From Cornus controversa (taxonomy: Eukaryota > Streptophyta > Magnoliopsida > Cornales > Cornaceae), in the NCBI GenBank assembly GCA_026545225.1, contig CM048850.1, forward strand, positions 25,597,797 to 25,661,796: a DNA stretch of 64,000 bases, read 5' to 3'. The notes below the pieces were generated by a model. The model was not told where the DNA came from. It did no database searches and worked only from the letters and a program-made list of their open reading frames with translations. A program made the position numbers and the translations under genes. Shown here in pieces: positions 47,997-59,324 of the stretch (position 1 is its first letter; every line of letters begins with the position of its first letter).

Positions 47997-48033
47997 CACC
48001 CCCAAACTTACATATTGCTAGTCCCTTAGCAAT
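47997..48033 (-). promoter_or_regulatory. Polypurine tract and conserved hairpin of Athila-2
   Basis: AAGTTTGGGGGTG next to the LTR. The hairpin ATTGCTA-AGGGAC-TAGCAAT is at 48014-48033. Confidence 0.85.
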
Positions 48034-49805
48034 ACGATATTACAAAAATAAAATTAACTATCTTATACAAAATTTTAATCATGCTCAGCCATCAACTAGA
48101 TAAAGGGCGATCATCCGTTCATTTCACATTTGGCAAATGCAACAAGTATTATAGAACTATGTGGTCATTAGCAAAAATGGACTTTCACAAGCTATAAATA
48201 AACGACAGTCCCCACATAATGGCCAGCCCGAACAAATATAACCATTCCAACCCCAAAATCCTCTTTGAAAAGTGAACATGCATTCTAACGTGTGGCTTTT
48301 GTCATATTTGGAGAAGAAAACGTACAAATCTGTTTTTAAGAGAAAAACTCATTGAAAATGCTCGACACAGTCGTTCATTATCACCAAAACATTCATGATT
48401 GCTCATGTACGGATGACCGTGCAATGCTTAGCTCTTTTTGCTTTCTTGTAAGCCCATGTAGCGGCATTGGGCCAATGACTCCCAAACCAATTGGTTTTAG
48501 GGCATTAGGTGAAGAAGCACCCTCGGACTTAATAACCGAGCTTACAAGGCGATGAGCGTAAGCAAGCCACCCGCTTATCATTGCTCAACCTTACACACTT
48601 ATACGCGAATATTCCCTGCTTTGAGGCATAGAAATCCGGTTTATTGAGTGAGAAGGCTTATTGCATATTTTTCTCTTTTTCTTTCTTTTTCCCTTTTTTT
48701 TTATAACAACCGGAAGAACTTATTCTTTAAGTTGTTCAGATAAAAACATAAATTTACAAAATTCTCCATCAGACTTATACCCCACAATTTAAAATGCATG
48801 TGTGTGAATTTGTGCGGTTAAGGACAAATTTAGGGCAAGAACTGTACGTGCTCGAATTTGGACAAAAATGTAAACCGTTCTAGCCTACTATATAGCTTGC
48901 AAAAGTGCGGGTATTTACAATGTTAAAGTTCTTAACTACCCACTGCATTTACCTCGGACATTTATTCGAATGATCTTCCTTTAAAAAGCCAGACGTCATA
49001 GCAAGAATGCAAAAATATCAAGAAAAAAAAAATTGCTCTACAATGACACTCAATATAATGACTGAACATTGCATGCGTATGCAAGTGGTATAGCATACCG
49101 CACCCCCAAACTTATATGCAACATTGTCCTCAATGTTTGGACAAGAAGAACAAGGAAAGAAGTTACCGGGATGGCAGAATGCGAGAAAAATGGTATTCCA
49201 CAGCAGCGGTCATCCTGAAAATAAGAAAAACCTGCACAGAACACCAACTGGATACCACGAGCATTAAAAGTAACAAAAAGTAGATAAACAGAACATAATG
49301 AAATAATTATGCACAAACAGACAATGCCAATATCACTGTATATCTAAGGGTCTGAACTAGTGTTTCCCAATTGTCTAAGAGGTCTATGCGATAAGATATT
49401 AACTATCCAGGCACGCTAACGTATAGCACGCAAAGGGGCTGCCTTTCTTTATTACCGTCATACTGTGTTGAAGCAATCTCAACAGTATGGGAAATCGAAA
49501 CCAGGCGGTAATAAACGGAAATCATCAACTGAATCGCATATAACAAGTAGACAAGTGGTACTACATACATAGTCAAAGTATAGAGAACAGATATATTGAC
49601 AGAAAGCAAAAATAAAGACAGGAAAGATAACACATGGTATAAAAGAAAATATAAATGTATTCCATATAGATGAAAATGAGTTTCAGTACAAAGTGTACAT
49701 GTAGGTGGAATACTCAAAAAGAAACTAAACATAGCCAACATGGCCTATCAAAAATAAAGAAAGAAAAATACAGAAAGTAAAGCATAAAAGATGAATAAAA
49801 TGCAG
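48034..49805 (-). other. Non-coding 3' internal region of Athila-2
   Basis: 1.77 kb, conserved with 2093-3862. No gene seen. Confidence 0.7.
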
Positions 49806-51026
49806 CTACTCGAAGGCGGGTGCTGGTGGTGGCTCGGTGGGAGGAGAAGTGGAGGCGAAAGCTCGACCTGCGAACAGGAACTGCAGGTCCTGCCGGAAGG
49901 CTCGAAACTCGTCTATAATAGCTCTCTGGCCTTGTGCCAGAGAAGAAATGTCCGTCCGAATGCCTGCCAGCTGACTCTGCGTCACCTGGACATGCTCGTC
50001 AAAACCCTGCTGGAGTCGCTCTACGTCAGCCGCCAGGCAGGAGTAGCCTGTCGCTAGTATGTCATGCTGCTCTGCAGCCACGTCCATCTCCGCCTCCTCC
50101 ATCTCCTCATCCTCTGAGTCAGCCCCTGTAGGCTCTCCCTCATCCGTCTCCACCGGGGCATCCATATCTACATCGTCTGGTGGATCACCCTGGTGGTCCT
50201 GTCGCTCTAAGTGTCGCCTCACCCTCTCCCACTGAGTAGATGTGAAGCGGGTGGGCGGTGCCAACTGAATGTCAGTACGACTGACCGATATACTGGCACT
50301 GCTGAGAAAAGCGGCGATCAGGAAAGGGAAGGGAAGCCGCCAACTAGCTGCTCTCCGCATCCTCTTGTTCACGAGGCCGTCCCAGACCTTGAACATCTGC
50401 CCCCAGATTAGCGACGGGATCGAAAACCAAGTGCCCGTGTGGAAAGCATAGAGGCAACGGAGGAGGTCGCCCCTGCGCTCTGCCACGTGTTGCAGCGGAC
50501 ACGCGTTCTTGATGAGAACGGTGTCCAGGAACCAAAACCTGCTCGGGCACATCGATTTGGACGTGCAGTTGTGACTGGGCGTGGTGAACGCCTCGCCACA
50601 CATGTCCATCACGATCGAGAACAGTGTCGTGTCTGCGGGGAGTGCGGCCCTGAAGAGTGGCTGACCGTCCGGGCCAACCATGTCCGGTGGCTGCTGGTGA
50701 GGGATGCCGAGCATATGCGCAATCCGGCTTGGCGTAATCGTGATCGTGACAGTGCCCACGACCGTCTCTAGTGTATCCGGCGCGGTGCAGGAGTAGGTCA
50801 TGTGATCGTAAAAGACCTGCACTAAGCGCTCGTGTGCCACGTCGGTGGGAGGCACACATAGCCGATCGAGGCGACGCCTCCTGAGCTCGGCAACCGTCCA
50901 CGCGGTGTCGGGACGACTCTCGAACTCTGCTAAGTCAAAAATCTGCTCCGGGTGGAACTTCCGAGACCGGAAAACTCGCCCGGGCACGTCTCGAACAGAA
51001 CCGGCGGCGTTCTTCACCCTCGCCAT
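49806..51026 (-). CDS. Athila-type ORF2 (putative plant transposon protein domain), intact
   Basis: 406 residues from MARVKNAAGSVRD, uninterrupted although gag-pol of the same element has five stops. It has the same domain order as the Athila-1 protein: basic N-terminus, plant transposon protein-like domain (about 50-265, with HMLGIPH near 110), an acidic DEE stretch near 295-320, a coiled coil near 330-385 and a Pro-rich tail. The frame is open upstream to 51158, adding 44 mostly hydrophobic residues. Those fall in the T-rich end of the putative leader intron and are not open in Athila-1, so I start at 51026, 14 nt after the proposed acceptor. Function unknown. Confidence 0.85.
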   Translation of the reverse strand: MARVKNAAGSVRDVPGRVFRSRKFHPEQIFDLAEFESRPDTAWTVAELRRRRLDRLCVPPTDVAHERLVQVFYDHMTYSCTAPDTLETVVGTVTITITPSRIAHMLGIPHQQPPDMVGPDGQPLFRAALPADTTLFSIVMDMCGEAFTTPSHNCTSKSMCPSRFWFLDTVLIKNACPLQHVAERRGDLLRCLYAFHTGTWFSIPSLIWGQMFKVWDGLVNKRMRRAASWRLPFPFLIAAFLSSASISVSRTDIQLAPPTRFTSTQWERVRRHLERQDHQGDPPDDVDMDAPVETDEGEPTGADSEDEEMEEAEMDVAAEQHDILATGYSCLAADVERLQQGFDEHVQVTQSQLAGIRTDISSLAQGQRAIIDEFRAFRQDLQFLFAGRAFASTSPPTEPPPAPAFE

Positions 51027-51040
51027 AGTCTCGGAATAGT

Positions 51041-51430
51041 CTGCACTTGATTCCAAAAATTGCGTAAATAAAAGATAAATAAGAAGAAAACTAAAATAAG
51101 AATAAACTAAAAGAAGAAAAAAAAATGAAAATGAAGTCCTAGTCCATGGCGCTGACAAGAATTCAAAAAGTCGCTCTCAAAGAGGCAGTGTGAACGGATG
51201 CAACCGAAACGAAGGTGCCGCGGTTACACACCGTACACTAAGCATTTTAAACAAAAAGAATGCCAAATCTCACTCCTACATGAATTCCTACCCCCCGAAA
51301 CTTGCAAAATCTCATTACAAACACCGCAAATGCACCCATCCAACCCAATATCATCTAAATATGTTTATTACGCCGTAAAACTATCAAAAATGGCGAAAAA
51401 GTATACAAAAAGTAGCCATGCATCACTTAC
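51041..51430 (-). other. Putative 5'-leader intron of Athila-2 ORF2
   Basis: Donor CTTGAG/GTAAGT and acceptor AAGTGCAG, 390 nt, aligned with the intron proposed in Athila-1. Confidence 0.6.
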
Positions 51431-51653
51431 CTCAAGAGGAAGAAGATGAACGGCTCAAACAGAAGAAGACCCACTCGCAGCCGCGAAGAGAAGATAGCGC
51501 GAGCGCTAGCGGCGACTTCGTACTGTGTCGGATGGCGGCGGATGATCGGGAATGGTAGATCGAGTGCTCGGGAGTGCTTGGAGAAAGTCTGGATCGCACG
51601 GAGGAAGGGAAGAATTTGGATGGTTGTTTTGAAATGAGAGGGAAACCCAACGG

Positions 51654-51661
51654 TTTAAATA
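51654..51661 (-). promoter_or_regulatory. Putative internal TATA box of Athila-2
   Basis: TATTTAAA on the minus strand, about 30 bp after the CGAT array and about 225 bp before the leader donor site, as in Athila-1. Confidence 0.5.
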
Positions 51662-51691
51662 AGCTTTCGGATCACGTGCAGGCATCGCGTG

Positions 51692-52054
51692 CATCTCGAT
51701 TGATCGAGATGTGCATTTCGATCAATCGAGATTTCGATTGATCGAAATCTCACTTCGATCAATCGAAATCAGCTTCGATCGATCGAAATTCCTTCCTCGA
51801 TCAATCGAAAATTCCTTCACTGAATCGAGTTTTTACTTCGATCAATCGAACTTTTAATTCATTCAATCAAAATTTTATTTTGATCAATCGAAATCTTTGA
51901 TCGATCGAAGATCTATCGAAGTGCAATCGAAGAATACTACCTCTCGGGACTTTCGACTTGGCAAATTCTCTGCAATTTTTCGATCGATCGAAACTGAAAT
52001 CTCGATCAATCGAAATCTCGATTGATCGAGATCTTGGTTTCGATTAATCGAGAT
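51692..52054 (-). repeat. CGAT-NN-ATCG array upstream of Athila-2 ORF2
   Basis: About 15 units in 363 bp. Flanks vary between ATCTCGAT/ATCGAGAT and TTTCGAT/ATCGAAA. A unit-free gap of about 55 bp lies near 51925-51985. Confidence 0.9.
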
Positions 52055-52223
52055 GCTCAAAAACAGTCAGCTTCAGGTATGTTACAGGGACTTGGATATT
52101 TGGGAATTAGATACTACATTGCTTAGATACAAACCTACTTTGGATTAAAGGGACATCATGAAATCATGATAGCTACCATGGCTTCGCCACCTTACACGTC
52201 TATGGCGCGACGTCCGGATCGGC

Positions 52224-55200
52224 TCACGAGTCAAAATACACGGGATCCGTCAAAGTGACGATATCCATGTATTCGGTGGTGACTTGGTCATCCACGCACG
52301 CTTTTAAGCGCTGCCCGTTTACTTTGAACAATGAGCCGTCTTTCAAGTCCTTTAATTCCACCGCTCCGTGGGGAGCGACGGAATTAACCAAAAATGGACC
52401 ATCCCAACGGGAGCGAAGTTTTCCGGGAAACAAATGGAGGCGGGAGTTGTACAACCATACTTTTTGGCCCAGCGAAAATGTTTTGACTCGAATATTACGA
52501 TCATGAAAGGCTTTGGACTTTTCCTTATAGATTTTTGCATTCTCATACACGTCATGTCGCAATTCTTCCAATTCATTTAATTAAAGCTTTCGATTAGATC
52601 CAGCCTTTTGCATGTCAAAATTGAAAGTTTTGGTGGCCCACATAGCTTTATGCTCCAATTCAACCGGAAGATGGCATGCCTTGCCATAAACCAACCGATA
52701 AGGATACATTCCAATGGGAGTTTTATATGCGGTTCGGTATGCCCATAATGCATTGTTTAGTCGCAATGACCAAGCTTTCCGGTCGGGCCGAATAGTTTTC
52801 TGAAGAATGTTCTTAATCTCCCTATTGGATACTTCTACTTGGCCACTGGTTTGAGGATGGTATGGGGTGGCTACTTTGTGTGTGACGGAGTATTTGGTAA
52901 GCAAGGTTCGAAGGAACTGGTTATAGAAATGTTTACCTCCGTCACTAATGATGGCCCGAGGCTTACCAAACCGGCTAAAAATATTAGCTTGAATGAATTT
53001 AACCACGACTGCGTGATCATTGGTTTTGGTAGCAACGGCCTCTATCCACTTAGATACGTAGTCCACCGCCACAAGTATGTACTCATGACCAGTAGAGGGT
53101 GGAAATGGTCCCATGAAGTCAATGCCCCACACATCAAATATTTCAACGATAAGAATAGGGTTAAGAGGCATCATGTCCTTCCGAGACATCGCGCCAAGGC
53201 GTTGACATCGCTCACAAGAGCGGCAGAATGAATATGCATCCCGATGAAGTGTCGGCCAGAAAAATCCGCATTGGAGAATTTTTGCTGCGGTTTTCTTAGC
53301 ACTAAAGTGTCCCCCACAAGCGAGTGTATGACAAAACTTGAGAATGCTTTGGAATTCACTGTTGGGTACACACCTTCGAATTATTTGGTCGGGGCAATAT
53401 TTGAACAATTGAGGATCGTCCCAATAATATGATCGTGATTGGGAGAGAAAACGATCCTTCTCTTGCTTGGTCCAAGAAGATGGTATTTTACCGGTTGCCA
53501 AGTAATTAACCACATCCGCATACCAAGGGATACTCTCTTGAGAGATGACAAAGAGTTGTTCATCCGGGAAGGATTCACAAACTGGAATGGAATTATGGAG
53601 GGATTCAACAAGAATTCTAGACAGGTGGTCAGCCACCACATTTTCAGTTCCCTTTTTGTCTCTAATCTCAAAATTGAACTCTTGCAATAAGAGTATCCAT
53701 CGGATCAACCTAGGCTTGGTGTCCTTTTTGGCCAAAAGATGCCGGAGGGCAGCATGGTCCGAATAGACAATGACCTTTGAACCTAATAAAAAAGCTCGAA
53801 ATTTGTCTAATGCAAATACTACCGCAAGCAGTTCCTTTTTCATTGTTGTATAATTGATTTAAGCCTCGGAAAGGGTTTTACTTGCGTAGTAGATGACATG
53901 TGGCAGTTTGTCTACTCGTTGCCCTAAGACAGAACCCATGGCATAATCGGATGCATCACACATAATCTCAAATGGGAGAGCCCAATTTGGAGGGATTAGA
54001 ATTGGAGCGGTTGTAAGCATGGTGCGGAGTTTTTCAAAAGCGTTAAGGCACGCTTCATCAAAGGTAAAGCACGACTCTTTTTCAAGAAGGCGACACAAAG
54101 GCCGAGAGATCTTGCTAAAGTCTTTGATGAAACGGTGATAAAATCGTTTGAGAACACAAGCTAGATTTTGGAGGCATGATTCAAATGAAGGCCCAAAAAT
54201 GGAAAAATCATCCATGAACACTTCCAAGAATTTTTCCACCATGTCCGAGAAGATAGACATCATACACCATTGAAAAGTCGCCGGTGCATTGCACAACCCA
54301 AAGGGCATGCGTCTATAAGCAAATGTGCCGAAGGGACATGTAAAGGTGGTTTTCTCTTGGTCCCTCGGGTCTATAGCAACCTGATTATAGCCGGAATATC
54401 CATCCAAAAAGCAATAAAAACTTTGCCCGGCTAATCTCTCCAAGATTTGATCAATAAATGGGAGGGGGAAGTGATCTTTCCGAGTGGCTGAATTTAATTT
54501 CCGATAATCAATACACACTCTCCATCCTGTGGTGGTGCGTTGGGGAACTAATTCACCCTTATCATTAGGTTGCACCGTAATACCAGACTTCTTTGGAACC
54601 ACTTGAGTGGGACTAACCCACTTGCTATCTGAGATGGGGTAAATGATTCCCGCATCTAGTAACTTCACCACCTCCTTCATTACAACGTCCTTCATGTTTG
54701 GATTTAATCGACGTTGTGCCTCCCTTGAGGTCTTTGCATCCTCTTCCAAGTGTATGCGGTGCATACAAATAGAAGGGTCTATTCCCTTAAGATCTGCCAC
54801 ACTCTATCCTATTGCCTCCTTGTGCTCTTTTAGCACTTTTATAAGTTCCATCTCTTGATCATGGGTAAAATTAGAAGCAATAATGACTGGAAGGGTCTCA
54901 TTAGCGCCCAAGAAAACATACTTGAGTGTAGCCGGTAGGGGCTTGAGCTCAAGTTGTGGTGGGGAAATTAAAGAAGGAGTTTGGGAAGTTTTGGTCAAAG
55001 GGGGCAAGGGTTCTCTCGGAACTCTCCATTTAGGCAAATCTATGACAGTATTAACATCGAGCATGGAATTGACTTCACATATGTATTGCTCAATGTCAAA
55101 ATCATCATAGTTGAAGTGATTTAGGCATGCCTCTAAAGGATCCTTGGAAAGAATAGAAGGAAGTGCTTCTTGAACAAGGTCTTCCACAACATCAACACAA

Positions 55201-57554
55201 AAGCACTCACTTTCGTCGTCGGATATGTGGTGGGAAGCATTGAAAATGTTCAAGCGGACTTTCATATTCCCAAAAGAGATGTCCATCACTCCGGTACGAC
55301 AATTAACGCAAGCGTTTGCCGTGGCCAAGAATGGACGACCTAGAATGATAGGAATATGACGATTCGGATTTTGGACCGGTTCCGTGTCAAGGACTATGAA
55401 GTCCACCGGAAAATAGAATTTGTCCACTTGAATGATGACATCCTCAATGATGCCACGTGGTTGCTTCACCGAGCGGTCGGCGAGTTGCAACACAACCGTG
55501 GTATGCTTGAGTTCCCCCAAACCTAGTTGTTGGTAAACTGAGAATGGAAGCAAATTGACACTAGCCCCTAGATCAAGGAGTGCCTTTTCAAAAGATTGAT
55601 TTCCGATGGTGCACGAAATGGTCGGAGCACCCGGATCTTTGAATTTAGGAGGGGCTTGGTGTTGGAAAATGGAGCTTATGTGCTCAGTTAAGAGGACTTT
55701 CTTAGGAACATTATTCCTAGATTTTCGCTTTTGAGTGCACAAGTCCTTCAAGAATTTCGCATAGGAGGGAATTTGTCGAATAGCGTCAAGGAGAGGGAGA
55801 TTGATCTTTACTTGTTTGAAGATCTCCATCATGTCTTTGATTTTCTCTCCTTACTTCCCGAAATGAGAAGGTTCCTTCAATCTTTGAGGAAAAGGAACCG
55901 GAGGTTCATAAGAGGTGTCAAGATTTGGAATTGATGATGACACAACTTCACTTGCCTTTCCTTTTGGATTTGAAGGGGTATTTTGCAAATTTGGATTTAA
56001 CGGAAATAATTTTGGATTTAATTGGGATTCTTTTGGATTTTTAGGTTGCTCTTGGAATTCCTTTCTCTCTTCCTCCCCTACTTTGGAATTAATGATTTTA
56101 CCACTCCTCAAGGTTGTGATTGATTGAACTTGCTCCGGAGGAGCATTACAAGTTGAAGATGATGGATCCTCAATCACATGGACACCTTTGGAATTCACCA
56201 CCGGTTGACTCAGCAACTTACCTTCCTCCCTTCTATTTAAGGCATTAGCTAGTTGCCCGATTTGAGCTTCTAGCCTAGCCATAGATTGAGCATTGGCTTC
56301 AAGCTTAGAGATTGATTGAGAGTGAGTTTGCAATAAGCGGGTATTGGCCTCAATATTGCTTATCACTCTTTCTTCAAAGCTTTGGCTTCTCGGAGGAGGT
56401 GGTGGTTGTTGGTAATTAGATCTTTGATTGTAAGGTTGAGGATTTGGCCTATAATGAGGCTGTTGAGATTGGGAATTGAAAGAATTTTGCCCTTGGAAAG
56501 AGGGACTTGATTCTTGAGGTTTCCATGAAAAAGCCAGATGGTTCTTGTAACCAGGATTGTACGTGTTTGAATATGGATCATTCATTTGTTTAGAGTACAA
56601 GGCATTCGCTTGCTCTTGAGCATAATCGGGAGATTGCCCGGCAATAGGACAATCTCGCACAAAATGCGAAGTGCTATAGCAAAACGAACACCCTTCCTGA
56701 TTTTGGACAGATTGGTTTGGAATAGGCAGCCCATTTTTCATGATTAAATCCATTTTTCGGGACAAGGCTTCTACTTGCATGGCTACCTCATCTACCCGTG
56801 AAATCTCATGCACTCCTCTACAAGGTTGGGTGGCCTTCCCTTTCCTAGTGGAGGAGCGTTGAGCTAAATTGTTGCTTAGGGTTTGAAAGAGTTTCCATGC
56901 CTCATCGGGGCTTTTCAAAAGGTATCCACCCCCACACGCGGAGTCTATCATTTGTCTATGTTGCTCACTCACCCCATCATAAAAGCTTTACACTAGCTGC
57001 CATTTTGGGACAGCATGATGCGGACAAGATTTTAAAAGATCTTTTAACCTCTCCCACGTCTCATGGAATTGTTCTTGGTCAATTTGGGTGAATCCGGTGA
57101 TTGCTCGCCGAATATCACTTGTCTTACCCATTGGGAAGTATTTTTTTAAGAACTCTATTTGCATCTCTGCCCAAGAATGGATTGAGTTAGGTTCTAAGGA
57201 GTTGAACCAACTTCTAGCTTTATCTTTTAGGGAGAAGGGGAACATACGCAGCTTTAGGTCATCCTCCGTAAAGTGCGGTACACGAATAGTGGAACACACG
57301 GAAAGGAAGTAATCTAAGTGCCGGTACGGATCCTCATTAGGAAGACCGTGGAAGCTATTAAGAAGATTGATGGTGGAGGACTTTATTTCGAATTGATTTG
57401 CCGCTACATCCGAAAATTGAATACATGAAGGTACTTCAAATGTAGTCGGAAGGTAAAAGTCCATAAGCAACTCTCCTTGAGGAGGTGGTGGTGGAGGTGG
57501 TTGTTCATAATTAAAAGGAGGTAGTCCTGGAGGTTGTCTCTCATTTGGATCCAT
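52224..57554 (-). pseudogene. Athila-2 gag-pol: one frame with five stop codons and an RT deletion
   Basis: From the ATG at 57554 (MDPNERQPPG) to TAG/TAA at 52224 all domains lie in one frame with no frameshift. Gag capsid: about 57400-56990 (HLDYFLSVCSTI, WFNSLEPNSIHSW). Zinc knuckle: CSFCYSTSHFVRDC near 56700. Protease: LLDLGASVNLLP near 55580, DLG in place of DTG. RT: 54700-54160 (LDGYSGYNQVAI, FMDDFSIFG). RNase H: about 53990-53700. Integrase: H-H-C-C finger about 53330-53200, D,D-35-E core about 53140-52810. Tail to 52224. Stops at 56988-56990, 55851-55853, 54804-54806, 53859-53861 and 52581-52583. An in-frame loss of about 62 codons removes the RT connection near 54149. Not autonomous. 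Confidence 0.9.
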
Positions 57555-57890
57555 GTTTTCAGTCCTAGGCAATATAGGGTCCCTAGAGGTTCCTCTACGT
57601 TGTCTTCAAGTTCAATGTTACACGGAAGCAAAGGAAGTGACAAGGATCGTCTACCTAGCATGCATTAACAATCGAACAACACCTCAATACACAAAGTAAC
57701 AATAATCTATACAAAAAGAATGAATGAATTCAAACCACTAATTTTAGGCTTTATACTCACAAAGGGTTGGTATAACTAAAATCAAGAAGTTTGAGAAATA
57801 AGAACAAGATATATACAAAAAGAATGAAAGAATTTCTAGTCTAAGAATTAAACCAAAATTAATCTTCCAATGGCGACAATTAAACCGTAG

Positions 57891-57908
57891 TCCCCGGCAA
57901 CGGCGCCA
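57891..57908 (-). promoter_or_regulatory. Primer-binding site of Athila-2 (tRNA-Asp)
   Basis: TGGCGCCGTTGCCGGGGA on the minus strand, an exact complement of the 3' 18 nt of plant tRNA-Asp(GUC), six nt after the 5' LTR. This is the usual PBS of Athila elements. Confidence 0.9.
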
Positions 57909-57914
57909 AAATTT

Positions 57915-59324
57915 TGATGTGGTCGGAACTAAATTATATTGTAAGCTTAATTTTTCCCTTTTTATCAAAATATAATTTAACCACTTGCAAGAGCACGAAT
58001 CTTTGTAGATAAGGTTCTATATAGAGGGTATCGATCCCACGAGGACTAGTCGCAATTGTCTTAAAGGAAGATTAATTACACTTTAATTCTAAAAACAGGT
58101 TTTTGAATTTGTGTTTATCAACTATTGCATGAATGAAATGACAAGAAAAGTAAAGAGTTTAAAGTTGGGAGAGAGAACTAGGGTTGGTTTCCCCCACTAG
58201 CCGTTCACATGTTCATAAGTGTAGCAAGCATGGGATTCATTAATTAAATGCCTAACAATGTCATTAGGCTTGTGACCTCAATGACATATCAAAAGATCAA
58301 TGTGTGTGCTAACCTATCATAATCCATCTTCAACAAGCATAGCTCTTCAACCTAACTAACTACCTAATTACTCTACTCTCTAAGTGAACACTACATGCAT
58401 CCAAACTACCTTATCTTGGCATGGTCTATACAAACTAACATCACACATTCATTTAAACACCATCATCTAGCCATCATTTGCACTTCTTGTGGAATATGCA
58501 AATGTTGTGCATTCAAGTGACAAAATCTACTCTAAGACAAGAATAAATTCCATATCAAATGAATATATATAAGAGATGTATTTGTGTACATAATCACTAG
58601 GCTAAATAATCAACATTTAATTACAAATCCCAAGAGCTACAAAGATGAACAAGTTTACATGGCTAGGGGTTGAAACCAACACCCTAGTAGAAGAGTTTAG
58701 TTGCTCATGGTTGCCTTGCACCCTTCCATTGATGAAGAAAGTGAAGCTTCTTGGTCTGGTTCAGCTTCTCCTCTTCCTCTCCCGAAGGTCTCTCTTGAAG
58801 TATTCTGATGTGTGTTGAGAGATATGTAAGATATGAGAGATATGGCCCTTTTTATGCTTTTTGGCTCCTTTTTCTCCCTTGGGGGCCCACCATATATATA
58901 TATATATCATTATATATATCTCTTGTATCAAGAAGGCACCCAAAAGTCTTGTTCAAGTCATACAATCCCCCTAAGTCGTGCAAAAAGGGGGATTTTATTG
59001 CAAGTGGGAGAGCAGGTGAGCAAGTGGCCAAGTGGGTTCTGCAGAATCTCGATTGATCGAGATTTCGATCAATCGAAATGAGATCTCGATCAATCGAGAT
59101 TTCGATTAATCGAGATCAACATCTCGATTGATCGAGATGCCTTTGGCTGCATTTTCTGATTTCTTCTCTTGACTGCAGAAAGGTTCAAACTTTGCTCCAT
59201 TTACTCCAATACCTGCAAAACATCAAAAACACAAAAATACCGTAAACATATCTCGGTAGACGCAAAAACGGAACTAACATATGCAATAAAGAGGGTTCAA
59301 ATGCATAGAATTGAACACTTATCA
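57915..59324 (-). mobile_element. 5' LTR of Athila-2
   Basis: 1410 bp, pairing with 46567-47996. The outer end is bounded by GCCCG at 59325-59329, matching GCCCG at 46562-46566 beyond the other LTR. The CGAT array is at 59046-59139 (five units), with an (AT)n TATA-like run near 58892-58920 downstream in its orientation. Confidence 0.95.
59046..59139 (-). repeat. CGAT-NN-ATCG array in the Athila-2 5' LTR (five units)
   Basis: One unit fewer than the 3' LTR; otherwise identical in order. Confidence 0.85.

Larger units (their letters stand above)
46567..59324 (-). mobile_element. Athila-2, near-complete Athila-lineage retrotransposon (12.76 kb), TSD GCCCG
   Basis: Order on the minus strand: 5' LTR, tRNA-Asp PBS, gag-pol, CGAT array, internal promoter and leader intron, ORF2, hairpin, PPT, 3' LTR. 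Both TG..CA ends and a perfect 5-bp target duplication are present. LTR similarity implies recent insertion, yet pol is broken, so it probably moved using another copy's enzymes. Confidence 0.93.

Noticed and set aside
51027-51158. 44-residue hydrophobic N-terminal extension on Athila-2 ORF2, resembling a signal peptide or transmembrane segment of an envelope protein
   Set aside because: It is translated from the T-rich end of the putative leader intron, is not open in Athila-1, and lies before the conserved MARVKN start.
46567-59324. LTR boundary at TGTGGTCGG, three bases further in
   Set aside because: Only TGATGTGG as the terminus leaves a perfect GCCCG duplication at both ends.
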